NCBI RefSeq assembly: GCF_017052585.1
Contig: NZ_JAFFHZ010000001.1
Location: forward strand, 496,001 to 560,000
From: Paenibacillus apiarius
GTDB taxonomy: Bacteria > Bacillota > Bacilli > Paenibacillales > Paenibacillaceae
Direction: 5' to 3'
Length of the DNA: 64,000 nt
Of this stretch, positions 43,860 to 52,526 are shown piece by piece. The stretch's first letter is position 1, and every line of letters begins with the position of its first letter. The position numbers and the translations under genes are program-made. Below the pieces are notes generated by a model. The model ran no database searches and was not told the DNA's origin. It saw only the letters and a program-made list of their open reading frames with translations.

Positions 43860-44300
43860 ATGAAATTAATCCAAATGGCTTGTTCATTGCTTATTATAAT
43901 GCTCCTGATTTTCCCTGCGGATTCTAATGCCGCCAAAACACAAACCTCGCCCCAAGCAGACTCGATAACATTGCTGTACCAAGATATGCTGATGCTCTTT
44001 CTCGGCCCGCAAATCGATGCGGCAGTGGCCGGTTACTATAAAAAAGTTTTCTCTGCAACTCCGATCGTGTACCCTTATCAGATTGCTGTGGTGCGGGCCG
44101 AAAGATTGGGAGGATTTCGACAATTTCATTTCATGATCGAACTTGAAGTGACCCCTGTTGTCGGGCCCCATATTACGGTAGGCAAGGATCGTTTGACCTT
44201 CGAGGCGGGAGCGGCAATACAAGGAACAGCCAAGCTGGTAAAGTATGAACATGTGGAGACGCATGCGCTTCCGCCTAATTGGCAGCACATTAAGAAGTGA
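43860..44300 (+). CDS. DUF3888 domain secreted protein
   Basis: A 146-residue exported protein from the ATG at 43860, with AAAGGAT upstream; a GTG at 43830 is less likely. The signal peptide ends near DSNAAK. The mature part, LLYQDMLMLFLGPQIDAAV, Y-Y, then FMIELEVTPVVGPHITVGKD, matches the DUF3888 family of Bacillales. The function is unknown. Confidence 0.72.
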   Translation: MKLIQMACSLLIIMLLIFPADSNAAKTQTSPQADSITLLYQDMLMLFLGPQIDAAVAGYYKKVFSATPIVYPYQIAVVRAERLGGFRQFHFMIELEVTPVVGPHITVGKDRLTFEAGAAIQGTAKLVKYEHVETHALPPNWQHIKK

Positions 44301-44329
44301 CAGCCGAGTGCCAAACGCAAATAAAACAA

Positions 44330-44352
44330 GCTCCGCGGATTTCTCCGCGGAG
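44330..44352 (-). terminator. Terminator of the stalk-domain gene
   Basis: Nine-base stem GCTCCGCGG / CCGCGGAGC, followed on the minus strand by TTGTTTTATTT. It also sits just after the DUF3888 gene. Confidence 0.75.
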
Positions 44353-44385
44353 CCGTGCTCTGACCGCCGCTCTCTGATGAAGCAG

Positions 44386-45411
44386 CTATTCCAATTCAAC
44401 GACAGCATCAGGTGTCAAGGTAATGAAGCTTTCAGGCGCTTTGAGCTTGCCCGTCGCCGTCAAATATTCTTCGACGATGTTTTCCGCGCGAATGGTGGAG
44501 CCCATAAGCCAATCCGCGTACAGATTGCCGAACTTCGCTGTGAACCATTCTGAAGTGTACTGGTTGCTGAATTCAGAGAATATGCTGTAGATTTCCTTGA
44601 CCGTATTCGTTCTTTTCCGTCCTTTGTCATCTACCCATTGCACTTTCTTTTTCAAATCAACCTTGCGGATGTCCTTGACGTTCGTCGTCATCATCGATCC
44701 ATCGAGCATATAATAAATCTCAAATGCGCCCTCGTATGGATGGCCCTTCAGCTTCCGCCACCCTTTCATCTCTCCGCTGGCCGCAACGTCGTACAATTTT
44801 GTCTTTTTCGGTTGCGATTTTTTCTCTTTCGCGGTTTTCGAATTCTCTTTTTTCGGAGGGTTCTTCACAAAGTCAGGAATATATCCAATATATGTGGTCG
44901 CCGTAGTCCCGTCATGCTTGATGTCCATCTTCAAAATTTCGGCGACGCTCCGGAAAGGAACATAGGTCCTTCCGTTATAGGTGATGCTGTTGCCTTTGAT
45001 TCTAATACCTTGGACTACCACGTCAGCCGCGTTTAAAGCCGCTTCGATGGCGCGCTTCCCCTTTTTTTCCGTCTCCTCTGCCTGCTTATCCGTTGCTTTG
45101 CCGTTGTCTTCCCCAGCATCGATTGCGCTGTCGGACACTGCCCCGGCCGGCAGCATGCCTAGGTAGTACGCGCCAGACTCTTCATCATAAGCAAGGTCCA
45201 ACTTGAAGACTTCGCTCATCGTCTTGAGAGAGGCATAGGCAGTGCCCTCGTACCGAAAAATATTGTTTCCCACTAATTCTCCGTTCACTTTCACCCGCGA
45301 CTGATTGAAATCGACGTCCATCTTGGTTGGGCTGGCTGCATATGCGGATAGAGGCATAAGCAGGAGCATGGCGGTGACAAGTCCGATAACGGCTTTTTTC
45401 ATCTTGTTCAT
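44386..45411 (-). CDS. Secreted protein with two copper-amine-oxidase-N (stalk) domains
   Basis: A 341-residue exported protein. The signal peptide ends at AYAASP. Two stalk-type beta domains are seen: VNGELVGNNIFRYEGTAYAS with EVFKLDLAYDEE, and RIKGNSITYNGRTYVPFRSV with EILKMDIKHDGTTATTYIGY. This is the copper amine oxidase N-terminal-like domain so common in Paenibacillus surface proteins. An acidic linker separates them, and a Lys-rich linker leads to a C-terminal domain of unknown type. No catalytic domain of an oxidase is present, so it is a surface or wall-binding protein. Confidence 0.8.
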   Translation of the reverse strand: MNKMKKAVIGLVTAMLLLMPLSAYAASPTKMDVDFNQSRVKVNGELVGNNIFRYEGTAYASLKTMSEVFKLDLAYDEESGAYYLGMLPAGAVSDSAIDAGEDNGKATDKQAEETEKKGKRAIEAALNAADVVVQGIRIKGNSITYNGRTYVPFRSVAEILKMDIKHDGTTATTYIGYIPDFVKNPPKKENSKTAKEKKSQPKKTKLYDVAASGEMKGWRKLKGHPYEGAFEIYYMLDGSMMTTNVKDIRKVDLKKKVQWVDDKGRKRTNTVKEIYSIFSEFSNQYTSEWFTAKFGNLYADWLMGSTIRAENIVEEYLTATGKLKAPESFITLTPDAVVELE

Positions 45412-45685
45412 CTTGCAATCAACCTTTCTGCTCGAATGGGATCAAATCCAAGATGATCATATGAGAATTTATTAACAAGCGCCAGTATTTATTTGGAATA
45501 CTTGTCACGTGCTTGTTCTGGAAGTTATGAACATTATTCAAACGAATGAAAATCATATTGCAATCCGACAGGATGAAGTCTACTATAAATGGTACATATA
45601 GGTATTTATTCTCTTTATATCCTCACACGTTGGATGTCATCTAAGCTGGGTTGCCAAAATAATCCGGAAAAAGGAGACGGTTAAA

Positions 45686-46786
45686 ATGAGAAAAAGACAA
45701 AGTTGCAAAGTAGTAAGCGTTATCATGATGTTAGCTTTATTTTTCAGCGTTTTTACTGTGCCCGTATCGGCAGAATCCGCACCAGAAAGCAGAGAGGCCT
45801 TTCAGCCGCTCACTCCGGAAACCGTAAATCGGTTTTCTGTTCCAGCGTTCCCGGCTTCGCTTGATATGATTGCTGTTGATGCACTCATTGAACAGAAAGG
45901 CGACAACATCACCATTGAGCCTTCCTTCTCAACAAAGTCTTCTTATAATGTTGCCGACGCGCTCATGAATTTTAATGACACGTTAACTGCCGAGGACCCT
46001 GATGATTTGTGGTTTTTTAAAGTTCCTAGCGACAGAAGCATGATCATGAACCTGGTGTCCGGCAACTCCGCTTATGTGGCGCGGCTGTATCTGGTTGATT
46101 GGAACGCTGGAGAAGCTGCGGCGACGAACGTATCCGTCTCTGCGGGTCATCAAATCTCCTTGAAAGAGCTGCCTGCAGGAGATTACGCCATTCGCGTCTA
46201 TTCCGATGGGACAGTAGGCGATTCTTATACAATTCGGTTGAATGCCTTGAATAAGGCAAATTATTCAAGCCTATTGCACGCTTCCGCTTCCTTATTGTAT
46301 GTAGTGGCAGAGTATCCGGATGGCGCCGTTTATTCCAATGGGGTTTACGTTGGTACGGGAAAGGGAGAAAATCCACATCTTGATTGGAAGCGCGAGTTTA
46401 CTAACTCTTGGGGAAGTGGATATACCCATCGCTCGCATAACATATCCAGCGTCAAAATAAAGTCCATTTCCGCTCCGGTCAAATATTCTTCTTCCTACGC
46501 ATCTTCCGATAAGGCGATACTTATCTACGTGGATCAAGGGACACTATTTACTTATTTCGTGTCCGCTTATCAATCTGGACCTAACCATGAATACGAAAAC
46601 TCATTTGTAGATACAATGGGAAAAACAACTCCGAGACGGATTGACGGGGACGATTTGGAGAGTTGGGGCGACCATATTCTCGTGTATGATTTAAACGAAA
46701 ACAAGGCAATTGACTTTTTTAGCGTGCTTAACTTCTACTATGCAAGCGGAGTCGAGGCCATACCTGCCATCACTTATTTAAATTGA
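45686..46786 (+). CDS. Secreted protein with PPC-like beta domain
   Basis: A 366-residue exported protein behind AAGGAG. The signal peptide ends at VPVSAES. Residues about 75-185 (DALMNFNDTLTAEDPDDLWF, then SLKELPAGDYAIRVYSD) look like a bacterial pre-peptidase C-terminal-type beta sandwich. The C-terminal half is unknown. No protease domain or catalytic motif is present. It stands alone. Confidence 0.6.
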   Translation: MRKRQSCKVVSVIMMLALFFSVFTVPVSAESAPESREAFQPLTPETVNRFSVPAFPASLDMIAVDALIEQKGDNITIEPSFSTKSSYNVADALMNFNDTLTAEDPDDLWFFKVPSDRSMIMNLVSGNSAYVARLYLVDWNAGEAAATNVSVSAGHQISLKELPAGDYAIRVYSDGTVGDSYTIRLNALNKANYSSLLHASASLLYVVAEYPDGAVYSNGVYVGTGKGENPHLDWKREFTNSWGSGYTHRSHNISSVKIKSISAPVKYSSSYASSDKAILIYVDQGTLFTYFVSAYQSGPNHEYENSFVDTMGKTTPRRIDGDDLESWGDHILVYDLNENKAIDFFSVLNFYYASGVEAIPAITYLN

Positions 46787-46893
46787 CGCAGAGGCAAATC
46801 TATAAAAATATCTGCAATGTGCGATAACTATTCGATCACTTGGTGAAGCGGGATTCAGGATTAACACGGGGCGCTTGTACCTTGAGCGCAACA

Positions 46894-46922
46894 AAAAGCC
46901 CTCGGAGCAATCCAGGGCTTTT
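46894..46922 (-). terminator. Terminator of the DUF4183 remnant
   Basis: Stem AAAAGCCCT / AGGGCTTTT, with TTTTTGTTG following on the minus strand. Confidence 0.7.
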
Positions 46923-46963
46923 CAAAAATGCCAATGCCACATCAATAGATGTTCGCAATATGT

Positions 46964-47203
46964 TTACGTTACAACAAATTCCACCATAACAGGGACATCA
47001 GGGTCCAGCACATCGCCCCCCGGGATTGAGAGCGCTGTTATGGTTGCTGTTGAAGTACTGCTCAATTGGGGCACGCCATTAATATAAAGGTTGTAATAGG
47101 AAAGCGAAGCAGGAAATGCAGTTGCAGCCACGCCAGCGTCATTTGTAAATGCCGTGGCTGCAATCGCAAATGCGGCCCCCGTTCCCGTTTCTGCTCCATA
47201 TAC
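46964..47203 (-). pseudogene. 5'-truncated DUF4183 protein gene
   Basis: In the frame ending with TAA at 46964-46966 the minus strand reads TAFTNDAGVAATAFPASLSY, then YYNLYINGVPQLSS and DPDVPVMVEFVVT, a good DUF4183 domain as found in spore-surface proteins of Bacillales. No start codon with a ribosome site exists: the frame runs back into the hairpin behind the second tRNA-Leu. The gene keeps its own terminator. It was therefore cut off at its 5' end by a rearrangement at the tRNA. Confidence 0.65.
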
Positions 47204-47204
47204 A

Positions 47205-47230
47205 AAAAAACCCTTCTTCTACAAGGGTTT
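47205..47230 (-). terminator. Terminator of the second tRNA-Leu
   Basis: Stem AAACCCTT / AAGGGTTT and a TTTTTTT run on the minus strand. Confidence 0.75.
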
Positions 47231-47246
47231 CAGGATGTATGAGTTA

Positions 47247-47333
47247 TGGTGCGGTCAAGAGGACTCGAACCTCCACGGGTGTTACCCCACTAGAACCTGA
47301 ATCTAGCGCGTCTGCCAATTCCGCCATGACCGC
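47247..47333 (-). tRNA. tRNA-Leu (CAG), second copy
   Basis: Same acceptor, D, anticodon (TTCAGGT loop, CAG) and T arms as the copy at 43.2 kb, with encoded ACCA. Only the variable arm differs (TGGGGTAACACCCGT). It keeps a paired stem, so it is probably functional. Confidence 0.95.
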
Positions 47334-47497
47334 ATATTTAGTAACTTTCATTTTGTAATCTTTTTTCTTAGCGACAAAAAATATAATACCATGTACACGA
47401 AGATACGTCAACCGTTTTTCACCGCATTTTTTTAATTTGTGTAACTCGAAGGGAAAAAAAGCGAGTTCTGCCACCACGCGAACCCGCCAAAGACACT

Positions 47498-48175
47498 TTA
47501 TTTGTTTTCTTTCTTTTCGTTTTTGGACGCATTGTTACGCAAATGCAAATACACCGTATGTTTCGTAATCTTCAGCGCGTTCGCCACGATCGCCACCGCA
47601 TCTCTCAGATTGAACACGCCCCGCTCATGCAAGAGACCGATAATGTGCTTGTTCCGGTTCGCATAAGAAATGTCCGGGGAAGCGTCAACCGCTTCAATCG
47701 TCCGTTCAATGGTTTCATGGATCATGTCCTCGACGGATGAGGCAAAATGCTCCTGCTGCCCCCGCGATTCAATATCCAACTGTGGCAAAAAGGCCTGCAA
47801 AAAACCCGCAAACGATTCATCCAGGTTCATGTTGATGCACAGCAATCCGATAATCTTGCCGGCTTCGCCCCGAATCGCTATCGTGCTCGATTTCATCAAA
47901 CGATTGTTTTTGCTCCTCGTAAAATAACTGATCGCCTGCTTTGAGTTGGACTGTTCGATCTCTTGCAGCATTTGCAGAGCCAGATTGGTGATTGGCGCCC
48001 CCAATTCCCTTCCTGTATGATATCCGTTTGCTATCTTGACGACGGAATGCTGGTAATCTTCCAGACTGTGCAGTACGATCTCCGAGGCACCTCCCAAATA
48101 TTCGGCCAAGCCCTCCACGACCGAATCATACGACTGCAATATAGAACGGTCTTGTTCAGTAAATTTCGTATTCAT
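47498..48175 (-). CDS. YheO-type PAS/HTH transcriptional regulator
   Basis: A 225-residue regulator; the ATG at 48175 follows AAGGAGGGA. The N-terminal half matches the YheO-like PAS domain (YDSVVEGLAEYLGGASEIVL, then GKIIGLLCINMNLD). The C-terminal part is the family helix-turn-helix (GVFNLRDAVAIVANALKITK, then VYLHLRN). Relatives such as DauR control amino-acid catabolism. It is divergent from the PTS-IIC/serine dehydratase operon, so it is probably its regulator, sensing serine or a related compound. Confidence 0.82.
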   Translation of the reverse strand: MNTKFTEQDRSILQSYDSVVEGLAEYLGGASEIVLHSLEDYQHSVVKIANGYHTGRELGAPITNLALQMLQEIEQSNSKQAISYFTRSKNNRLMKSSTIAIRGEAGKIIGLLCINMNLDESFAGFLQAFLPQLDIESRGQQEHFASSVEDMIHETIERTIEAVDASPDISYANRNKHIIGLLHERGVFNLRDAVAIVANALKITKHTVYLHLRNNASKNEKKENK

Positions 48176-48464
48176 CAGATAAAGTCCCTCCTTGACAATC
48201 CGTATATTGAGCATTGCGACCAGAAGATCTTCTTGCAATTCAAGAATATAACGTTATACAAACTGATTGTATTTTTGTGAATTAAAAAAAGTTGATTGCT
48301 ACAACTTAAGTTAATTATATAAACTATTAGCAACATCATAACGCGAACAATAGGCTTAATCAATCCTAAATCCGCCCCTTGTCCCGGCAAACCGCCCTGA
48401 TTCGCCATAAATTTTCCGTTTCACAGAATGGAAGGCAAAATTTTGAACTCTATCCAGAACAGTA

Positions 48465-48493
48465 TTGTATGTCAGAAAAAAACTTGATATAAT
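48465..48493 (+). promoter_or_regulatory. Promoter of the permease-sda operon
   Basis: TTGTAT, 17 bases, TATAAT. The 150-base leader that follows has three copies of ACTCAA (48510, 48549, 48572) and AT-rich half-sites (TTAATT) that could bind the divergent regulator. Confidence 0.6.
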
Positions 48494-48602
48494 CAATTCC
48501 AGTTAATGTACTCAATTATTTTTGATTTAATTAAGTGTTCGAAGATTAACTCAAACTTAATTGATCCCGTTACTCAAAGCAGTAAATTTTAAATTTTAAA
48601 AA

Positions 48603-48618
48603 TTGAAAGCGGTTTCTA
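48603..48618 (+). promoter_or_regulatory. Catabolite-responsive element (cre)
   Basis: TTGAAAGCGGTTTCTA matches the CcpA consensus WTGNNARCGNWWWCAW at 15 of 16 positions. It lies downstream of the promoter and before the ribosome site, the usual place for roadblock repression by CcpA. Confidence 0.65.
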
Positions 48619-48649
48619 TTTTACATGCGTACAAGGAGGATCTTCAAGT

Positions 48650-49693
48650 ATGGACATCTTAGTCGGCACATTATTGCTCTTAATGGTATTGTCCCTGTTC
48701 TCCCTCTTCAGCTTCAAAGCGCCGAACGGCATGAAAGCGATGGGCGCTTTGGCCAATGCGGCGGTTGCCAGCTTTTTGGTGGAAGCGTTTCAAAGCTATG
48801 TCGGCGGCGACTTATTCGGTTTCGAGCTCGCGAAGGAAGTCGGACTCGCTTCCGGCAGTATGGGCGGCGTGGCCGCTGCCGCGCTGGTGTCACTCGCTAT
48901 GGGCGTCTCTCCCGTCTACGCGTTGTTGCTCGGCGTAGCCTGTGCAGGTACAGGCTTACTGCCCGGCTTCATCGCCGGTTACCTCGTATCGTTTATTGTC
49001 AAGCTGATTGAGAAGAAGGTACCGGACGGACTCGATTTAATCGTCTGCATTGTCGTGGCTGCTCCGCTTGTCCGCTTTGCGGCCAATATGGCGACACCGA
49101 TTGTGGACGCCACGCTGCTTAATATCGGCGGCATCATCACGACGGCCGCCAACAACAATCCGATCGTGATGGGAATCGTGCTTGGCGGCGTCATTACCGT
49201 AGTGGCAACGGCGCCGCTCAGCTCCATGGCGCTTACCGCGATGCTAGGATTGACCGGTTTGCCGATGGCGATCGGCGCCTTGTCCGTCATGGGATCATCA
49301 TTCATGAACTTCGTGTTCTTCCACCGCATGAAGTTCGGTGACCGCAGCTCCACGATTGCGGTTGCGATTGAGCCGTTAACGCAAGCGGACGTCATCTCCG
49401 CCAATCCGATACCGGTTTATGCGACCAATTTCTTGGGCGGGGCCATGGCCGGTATCGTGGTCGCCCTGTTCAATCTGACCAACAACGCCACCGGCACCGC
49501 GACGCCAATCGCTGGGCTAATGGTCATGTATGGATTCAACGATGCGAAGACCGTGACGATCGCAGCCGTCCTCTGCGCGCTGTGCGGCATCATTGCGGGC
49601 TTCATCGGATCGCTGGTTTTTAAAAACTTCAAAATTCGCACCGTCGCCGAAATTCGCGGAACGGCATCCACTACCGGCAGCGAAGCGGCGTGA
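48650..49693 (+). CDS. PTS_EIIC-like membrane permease, candidate serine transporter
   Basis: A 347-residue membrane protein with eight to ten helices, of the PTS_EIIC_2-type family (APNGMKAMGALANAAVASFL, then PIVMGIVLGGVITVVATAPL). AAGGAGG precedes the ATG. No IIA or IIB partner is near and no phosphorylation motif is seen, so it may not be a true phosphotransferase. It leads an operon with both L-serine dehydratase subunits, which suggests uptake of serine or a serine-yielding compound; that is inference from context. Confidence 0.72.
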   Translation: MDILVGTLLLLMVLSLFSLFSFKAPNGMKAMGALANAAVASFLVEAFQSYVGGDLFGFELAKEVGLASGSMGGVAAAALVSLAMGVSPVYALLLGVACAGTGLLPGFIAGYLVSFIVKLIEKKVPDGLDLIVCIVVAAPLVRFAANMATPIVDATLLNIGGIITTAANNNPIVMGIVLGGVITVVATAPLSSMALTAMLGLTGLPMAIGALSVMGSSFMNFVFFHRMKFGDRSSTIAVAIEPLTQADVISANPIPVYATNFLGGAMAGIVVALFNLTNNATGTATPIAGLMVMYGFNDAKTVTIAAVLCALCGIIAGFIGSLVFKNFKIRTVAEIRGTASTTGSEAA

Positions 49694-49767
49694 ACCATTG
49701 CAAACCGAAGTCAGCCTTTTGCAAGCCCCGATCATTCATGAAATTTATATAGAGGAGAATCGCACCC

Positions 49768-50475
49768 ATGCAGTTTAAATCTGTTTTTGACATCATCGGC
49801 CCCGTCATGATCGGCCCGTCCAGCTCGCATACGGCCGGAGCCAACCGCATCGGCCGCGTAGCGCGCAAGCTGTTCGGACGGTTGCCCGAATCCGTTACGG
49901 TCACCCTGTATGGCTCTTTTGCGAAAACATACAAGGGGCATGGAACCGATTTGGCGATTGTCAGCGGCATTCTTGACTTTGATACGGCGGACGAGCGAAT
50001 CCCGGACGCCCTCAGCATTGCTCAAGAGAAGGGGCTCCACGTAGTATTCGTGCAATCGGATGACGTCGTGGATCACCCCAATACCGCGCGCATTACTTTA
50101 CGGGACAAGCAAAGCGCGTTGGAGGTCGTGGGAATCTCAATTGGCGGTGGCAGCATGGAAATCCGTGAAGTGATTCAACTGGACGCCAATCCGTCCGGCA
50201 GCAATCCGGCCATGCTCGTTCTCCATGAGGATAAGCATGGCGCCGTAGCGCATGTGACGACGCTGCTCGCCGACTATCATATCAACATCGGATATATGGA
50301 AGTGTCCCGTTCGGGAAAAGGACAGAGCGCCTTGATGGCGATTGAGGTCGACCAATCGGTCGATGATGCGGTTATTCACCATATGCATGCCCTCCCCCAT
50401 ATTACGGAAATATGGCAAGTAAAAAATTACCAGCGCACAAACACCGAAGGAGGCAGACCATGTTCCATAGTGTAG
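49768..50475 (+). CDS. sdaAB: L-serine dehydratase, beta subunit
   Basis: A 235-residue subunit of the iron-sulfur L-serine ammonia-lyase, which turns serine into pyruvate and ammonia. SVFDIIGPVMIGPSSSHTAG is the conserved start, and a C-terminal ACT domain (HVTTLLADYHINIGYMEVSR) is expected to sense serine. Its last 16 bases overlap the alpha-subunit gene, so the two are translated together. The upstream permease gene ends about 75 bases before. Confidence 0.93.
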   Translation: MQFKSVFDIIGPVMIGPSSSHTAGANRIGRVARKLFGRLPESVTVTLYGSFAKTYKGHGTDLAIVSGILDFDTADERIPDALSIAQEKGLHVVFVQSDDVVDHPNTARITLRDKQSALEVVGISIGGGSMEIREVIQLDANPSGSNPAMLVLHEDKHGAVAHVTTLLADYHINIGYMEVSRSGKGQSALMAIEVDQSVDDAVIHHMHALPHITEIWQVKNYQRTNTEGGRPCSIV

Positions 50476-51335
50476 CCGAACTGCTCCAGCTTACCGAACA
50501 AAGTCAAATCAAAATATCCCGTTTAATGATCGAAAGAGAAATGGCGCTCCGCCAAAAAACGGAAGACGAGATTATGCAATTAATGGATGCCAACCTGACC
50601 GTTATGGAACAGGCCATTGAAAAAGGACTGAAGGGGGTCGTCTCCCATTCCGGGCTGACCGGAGGGGACGCCGTCTTGCTTCAGCAATACATTGCCGCCG
50701 GCAATTCCTTAGCTGGTCCCCTTATTCTCGACGCGGTAAGCAAGGCCATCGCGACCAATGAAGTGAACGCAGCAATGGGAATCATTTGCGCCAATCCTAC
50801 TGCGGGCTCGGCAGGCGTTGTTCCGGGAGCGTTGTTCGCCGTAAAGGAAAAGCTGAAGCCTACGCGACAGCAAATGGTAGAATTTCTGTTCACGGCGGGA
50901 GCATTCGGATACGTTATTGCCAACAACGCCTTCATCTCGGGCGCAGCAGGCGGCTGTCAAGCGGAGGTCGGTTCTGCGACTGGAATGGCCGCCGCGGCAA
51001 TTGTGGAAATGGCGGGGGGGACGCCGCAGCAATCGGCAGAAGCGATGTCGATCGCGCTCAAAAACATGCTCGGTTTGGTGTGTGACCCTGTCGCCGGCCT
51101 AGTGGAAGTACCTTGCGTGAAACGCAACGGAATCGGCACCTCCACGGCGGTCGTAGCTGCGGACATGGCTTTGGCCGGTATCAATAGCAGGATCCCGAGC
51201 GATGAAGTCATAAAGGCGATGTACGAAGTCGGCCTCTCCATGCCAAGCTCCTTGCGTGAAACCGCTGAAGGGGGGCTGGCCGCCACACCGACCGGCCGCA
51301 AATTGGAAGCCACGGTTCTAGGCGGCGAAAAATAG
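50460..51335 (+). CDS. sdaAA: L-serine dehydratase, alpha subunit
   Basis: A 291-residue catalytic subunit. The ATG at 50460 has GGAGGCAG upstream; the longer frame to 50412 is not needed. SHSGLTGGD, NAAMGIICANPTAGSAGVVP, a GAAGGCQAEVGSA cysteine and VCDPVAGLVEVPCVKRNG with cysteines for the [4Fe-4S] cluster are all present. Family length is normal (about 290). Last gene of the permease-sdaAB-sdaAA operon, which has a cre box near its start and is thus probably under carbon catabolite control. Confidence 0.94.
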   Translation: MFHSVAELLQLTEQSQIKISRLMIEREMALRQKTEDEIMQLMDANLTVMEQAIEKGLKGVVSHSGLTGGDAVLLQQYIAAGNSLAGPLILDAVSKAIATNEVNAAMGIICANPTAGSAGVVPGALFAVKEKLKPTRQQMVEFLFTAGAFGYVIANNAFISGAAGGCQAEVGSATGMAAAAIVEMAGGTPQQSAEAMSIALKNMLGLVCDPVAGLVEVPCVKRNGIGTSTAVVAADMALAGINSRIPSDEVIKAMYEVGLSMPSSLRETAEGGLAATPTGRKLEATVLGGEK

Positions 51336-51344
51336 AAAAAACAT

Positions 51345-51384
51345 AAAAGTCCTCGAGCGCCCATATGGCTTCCCGGGGACTTTC
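51345..51384. terminator. Terminator between sdaAA and the CMD gene
   Basis: Stem AAAAGTCC / GGACTTTC with an inner CGGG region. T-run is weak on the plus strand (AATTTTTCC after a few bases). Confidence 0.55.
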
Positions 51385-51425
51385 ACGAATTTTTCCGCGT
51401 TCGGGCAGTTGATGCCGGAACGCAC

Positions 51426-51770
51426 CTAGGATAGATAGGCGCCTTTAAGCGCCCGCTGCACCCGCGTCACGCCTTGAGAGAGCGCATGTCCGCCACCGAG
51501 GGCGGCTGCGACGGCTACAGCCTCCATAATTTCCGCATCAGCCGCTCCTTTGTGCCTGGCCTCGTTCACGTGATATAACGTGCACACCTCGTTATTGGCG
51601 AACAATCCGATGCCGAGAGCAATGAGTTGCTTCGTTTTCGCATCCAGGGCCCCATCGGAGAAGCAAGCGCCAGTAAAGGCATGATAAGCTTGTACGACGC
51701 CAGGCAGGGTGGATTCCAGTTCAGAAATTTCATTTTTGTAAGCTTGTACCTTGTTATCCATCTCGGACAT
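51426..51770 (-). CDS. Carboxymuconolactone decarboxylase/AhpD-like protein
   Basis: A 114-residue helical protein of the CMD/AhpD family. KTKQLIALGIGLFANNEVCT, then YHVNEARHKGAADAEIMEAV is the core signature. The AhpD redox pair CxxC is replaced by a single Cys with a His three positions on (CTLYH), so a classic disulfide reductase mechanism is unlikely. GGAGGAGG precedes the ATG. It stands alone. The reaction is unknown. Confidence 0.82.
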   Translation of the reverse strand: MSEMDNKVQAYKNEISELESTLPGVVQAYHAFTGACFSDGALDAKTKQLIALGIGLFANNEVCTLYHVNEARHKGAADAEIMEAVAVAAALGGGHALSQGVTRVQRALKGAYLS

Positions 51771-51875
51771 GTTCGTTCCTCCTCCGCCGTCTCCCGAGAA
51801 GACGAATCCATTCTCAGGCGCAGCGACCGATCTTTACGTTTCCTAGGATAACCAGTCCAAGCATACTTCATCCCT

Positions 51876-52112
51876 TTAGCCTTCTTGCTCCGAATCCAAC
51901 TGTTCGAGCTCCAGCCGCGGCTGGCTCGATGGCTGAATGGAATATGTGCGGCTCAGCTTGACGACCCGCCGGTTTCGTTTGCGAATCATGACCTGTTCCT
52001 CATCCCAGGCGACGACCCAGCCGATGACATCATTCATTTTCAGCATATCTCGAACGATCCGCACCAGCGTGCCTTCCTGGCGGTAACGGTCCAACACCTG
52101 TTCTTCCATCAT
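51876..52112 (-). CDS. Conserved small beta-barrel-like protein
   Basis: A 78-residue protein from the ATG at 52112 (GGAGGG upstream; two adjacent ATGs). It reads MMEEQVLDRYRQEGTLVRIV and then GWVVAWDEEQVMIRKRNRRV, an SH3- or OB-like beta pattern. No known motif, no signal peptide. The acidic tail (LELEQLDSEQEG) is disordered in appearance. The upstream gene ends just before its terminator, so the two are separate units. Confidence 0.6.
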   Translation of the reverse strand: MMEEQVLDRYRQEGTLVRIVRDMLKMNDVIGWVVAWDEEQVMIRKRNRRVVKLSRTYSIQPSSQPRLELEQLDSEQEG

Positions 52113-52143
52113 GCTTTGCAACCCTCCAACATTCCTATTTGGT

Positions 52144-52179
52144 AAAAAAGACCTGCAGCACAACCGCTGACAGGCCTTT
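52144..52179 (-). terminator. Terminator of the 107-residue gene
   Basis: Stem pairs AAAGACCTG with CAGGCCTTT (one mismatch) around CAGC / GCTG, then TTTTTTACC on the minus strand. Confidence 0.7.
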
Positions 52180-52202
52180 ACGCACGTTTCGGCGACATCC
52201 AC

Positions 52203-52526
52203 TTATCCGACATGTTCCTTCGAATCATTCGTTTCAAACCAATAGTCCAACACTTTGGCAGACATGACACGCTTATGGATGTAATCGACCTGCTGAGTGG
52301 TGAACTGCTCCTTCCAAGTTACCTGCAGCTGCTCGCACAGCTTCACAATGGTTAGCAATTCGGACCAAGCCACATATCGTTTGTACCAGAAAAATTGAGG
52401 GTGCTCAATCATATAGGGGTACAAATCATCAAACTCCGTATGCTTACATGCCAGCGCCCGTTCAAAATGGTTTTTGGCCTCTGTCAATTTTTCCTGAAAA
52501 AATCGAACTGTTGGTTCATCAACCAC
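52203..52526 (-). CDS. Hypothetical 107-residue helical protein
   Basis: A soluble, mostly helical protein starting at a GTG with GAGAGGGGG upstream. It begins VVDEPTVRFFQEKLTEAKNH and has an aromatic stretch HPQFFWYKRYVAWSELL. No membrane segment, signal peptide or known motif. Composition and a good terminator support a real gene. The function is unknown. Confidence 0.6.
   Translation of the reverse strand: MVDEPTVRFFQEKLTEAKNHFERALACKHTEFDDLYPYMIEHPQFFWYKRYVAWSELLTIVKLCEQLQVTWKEQFTTQQVDYIHKRVMSAKVLDYWFETNDSKEHVG

Noticed and set aside
47149-47477. Frames on both strands over the second tRNA-Leu
   Set aside because: Same reason: a translated tRNA gene.
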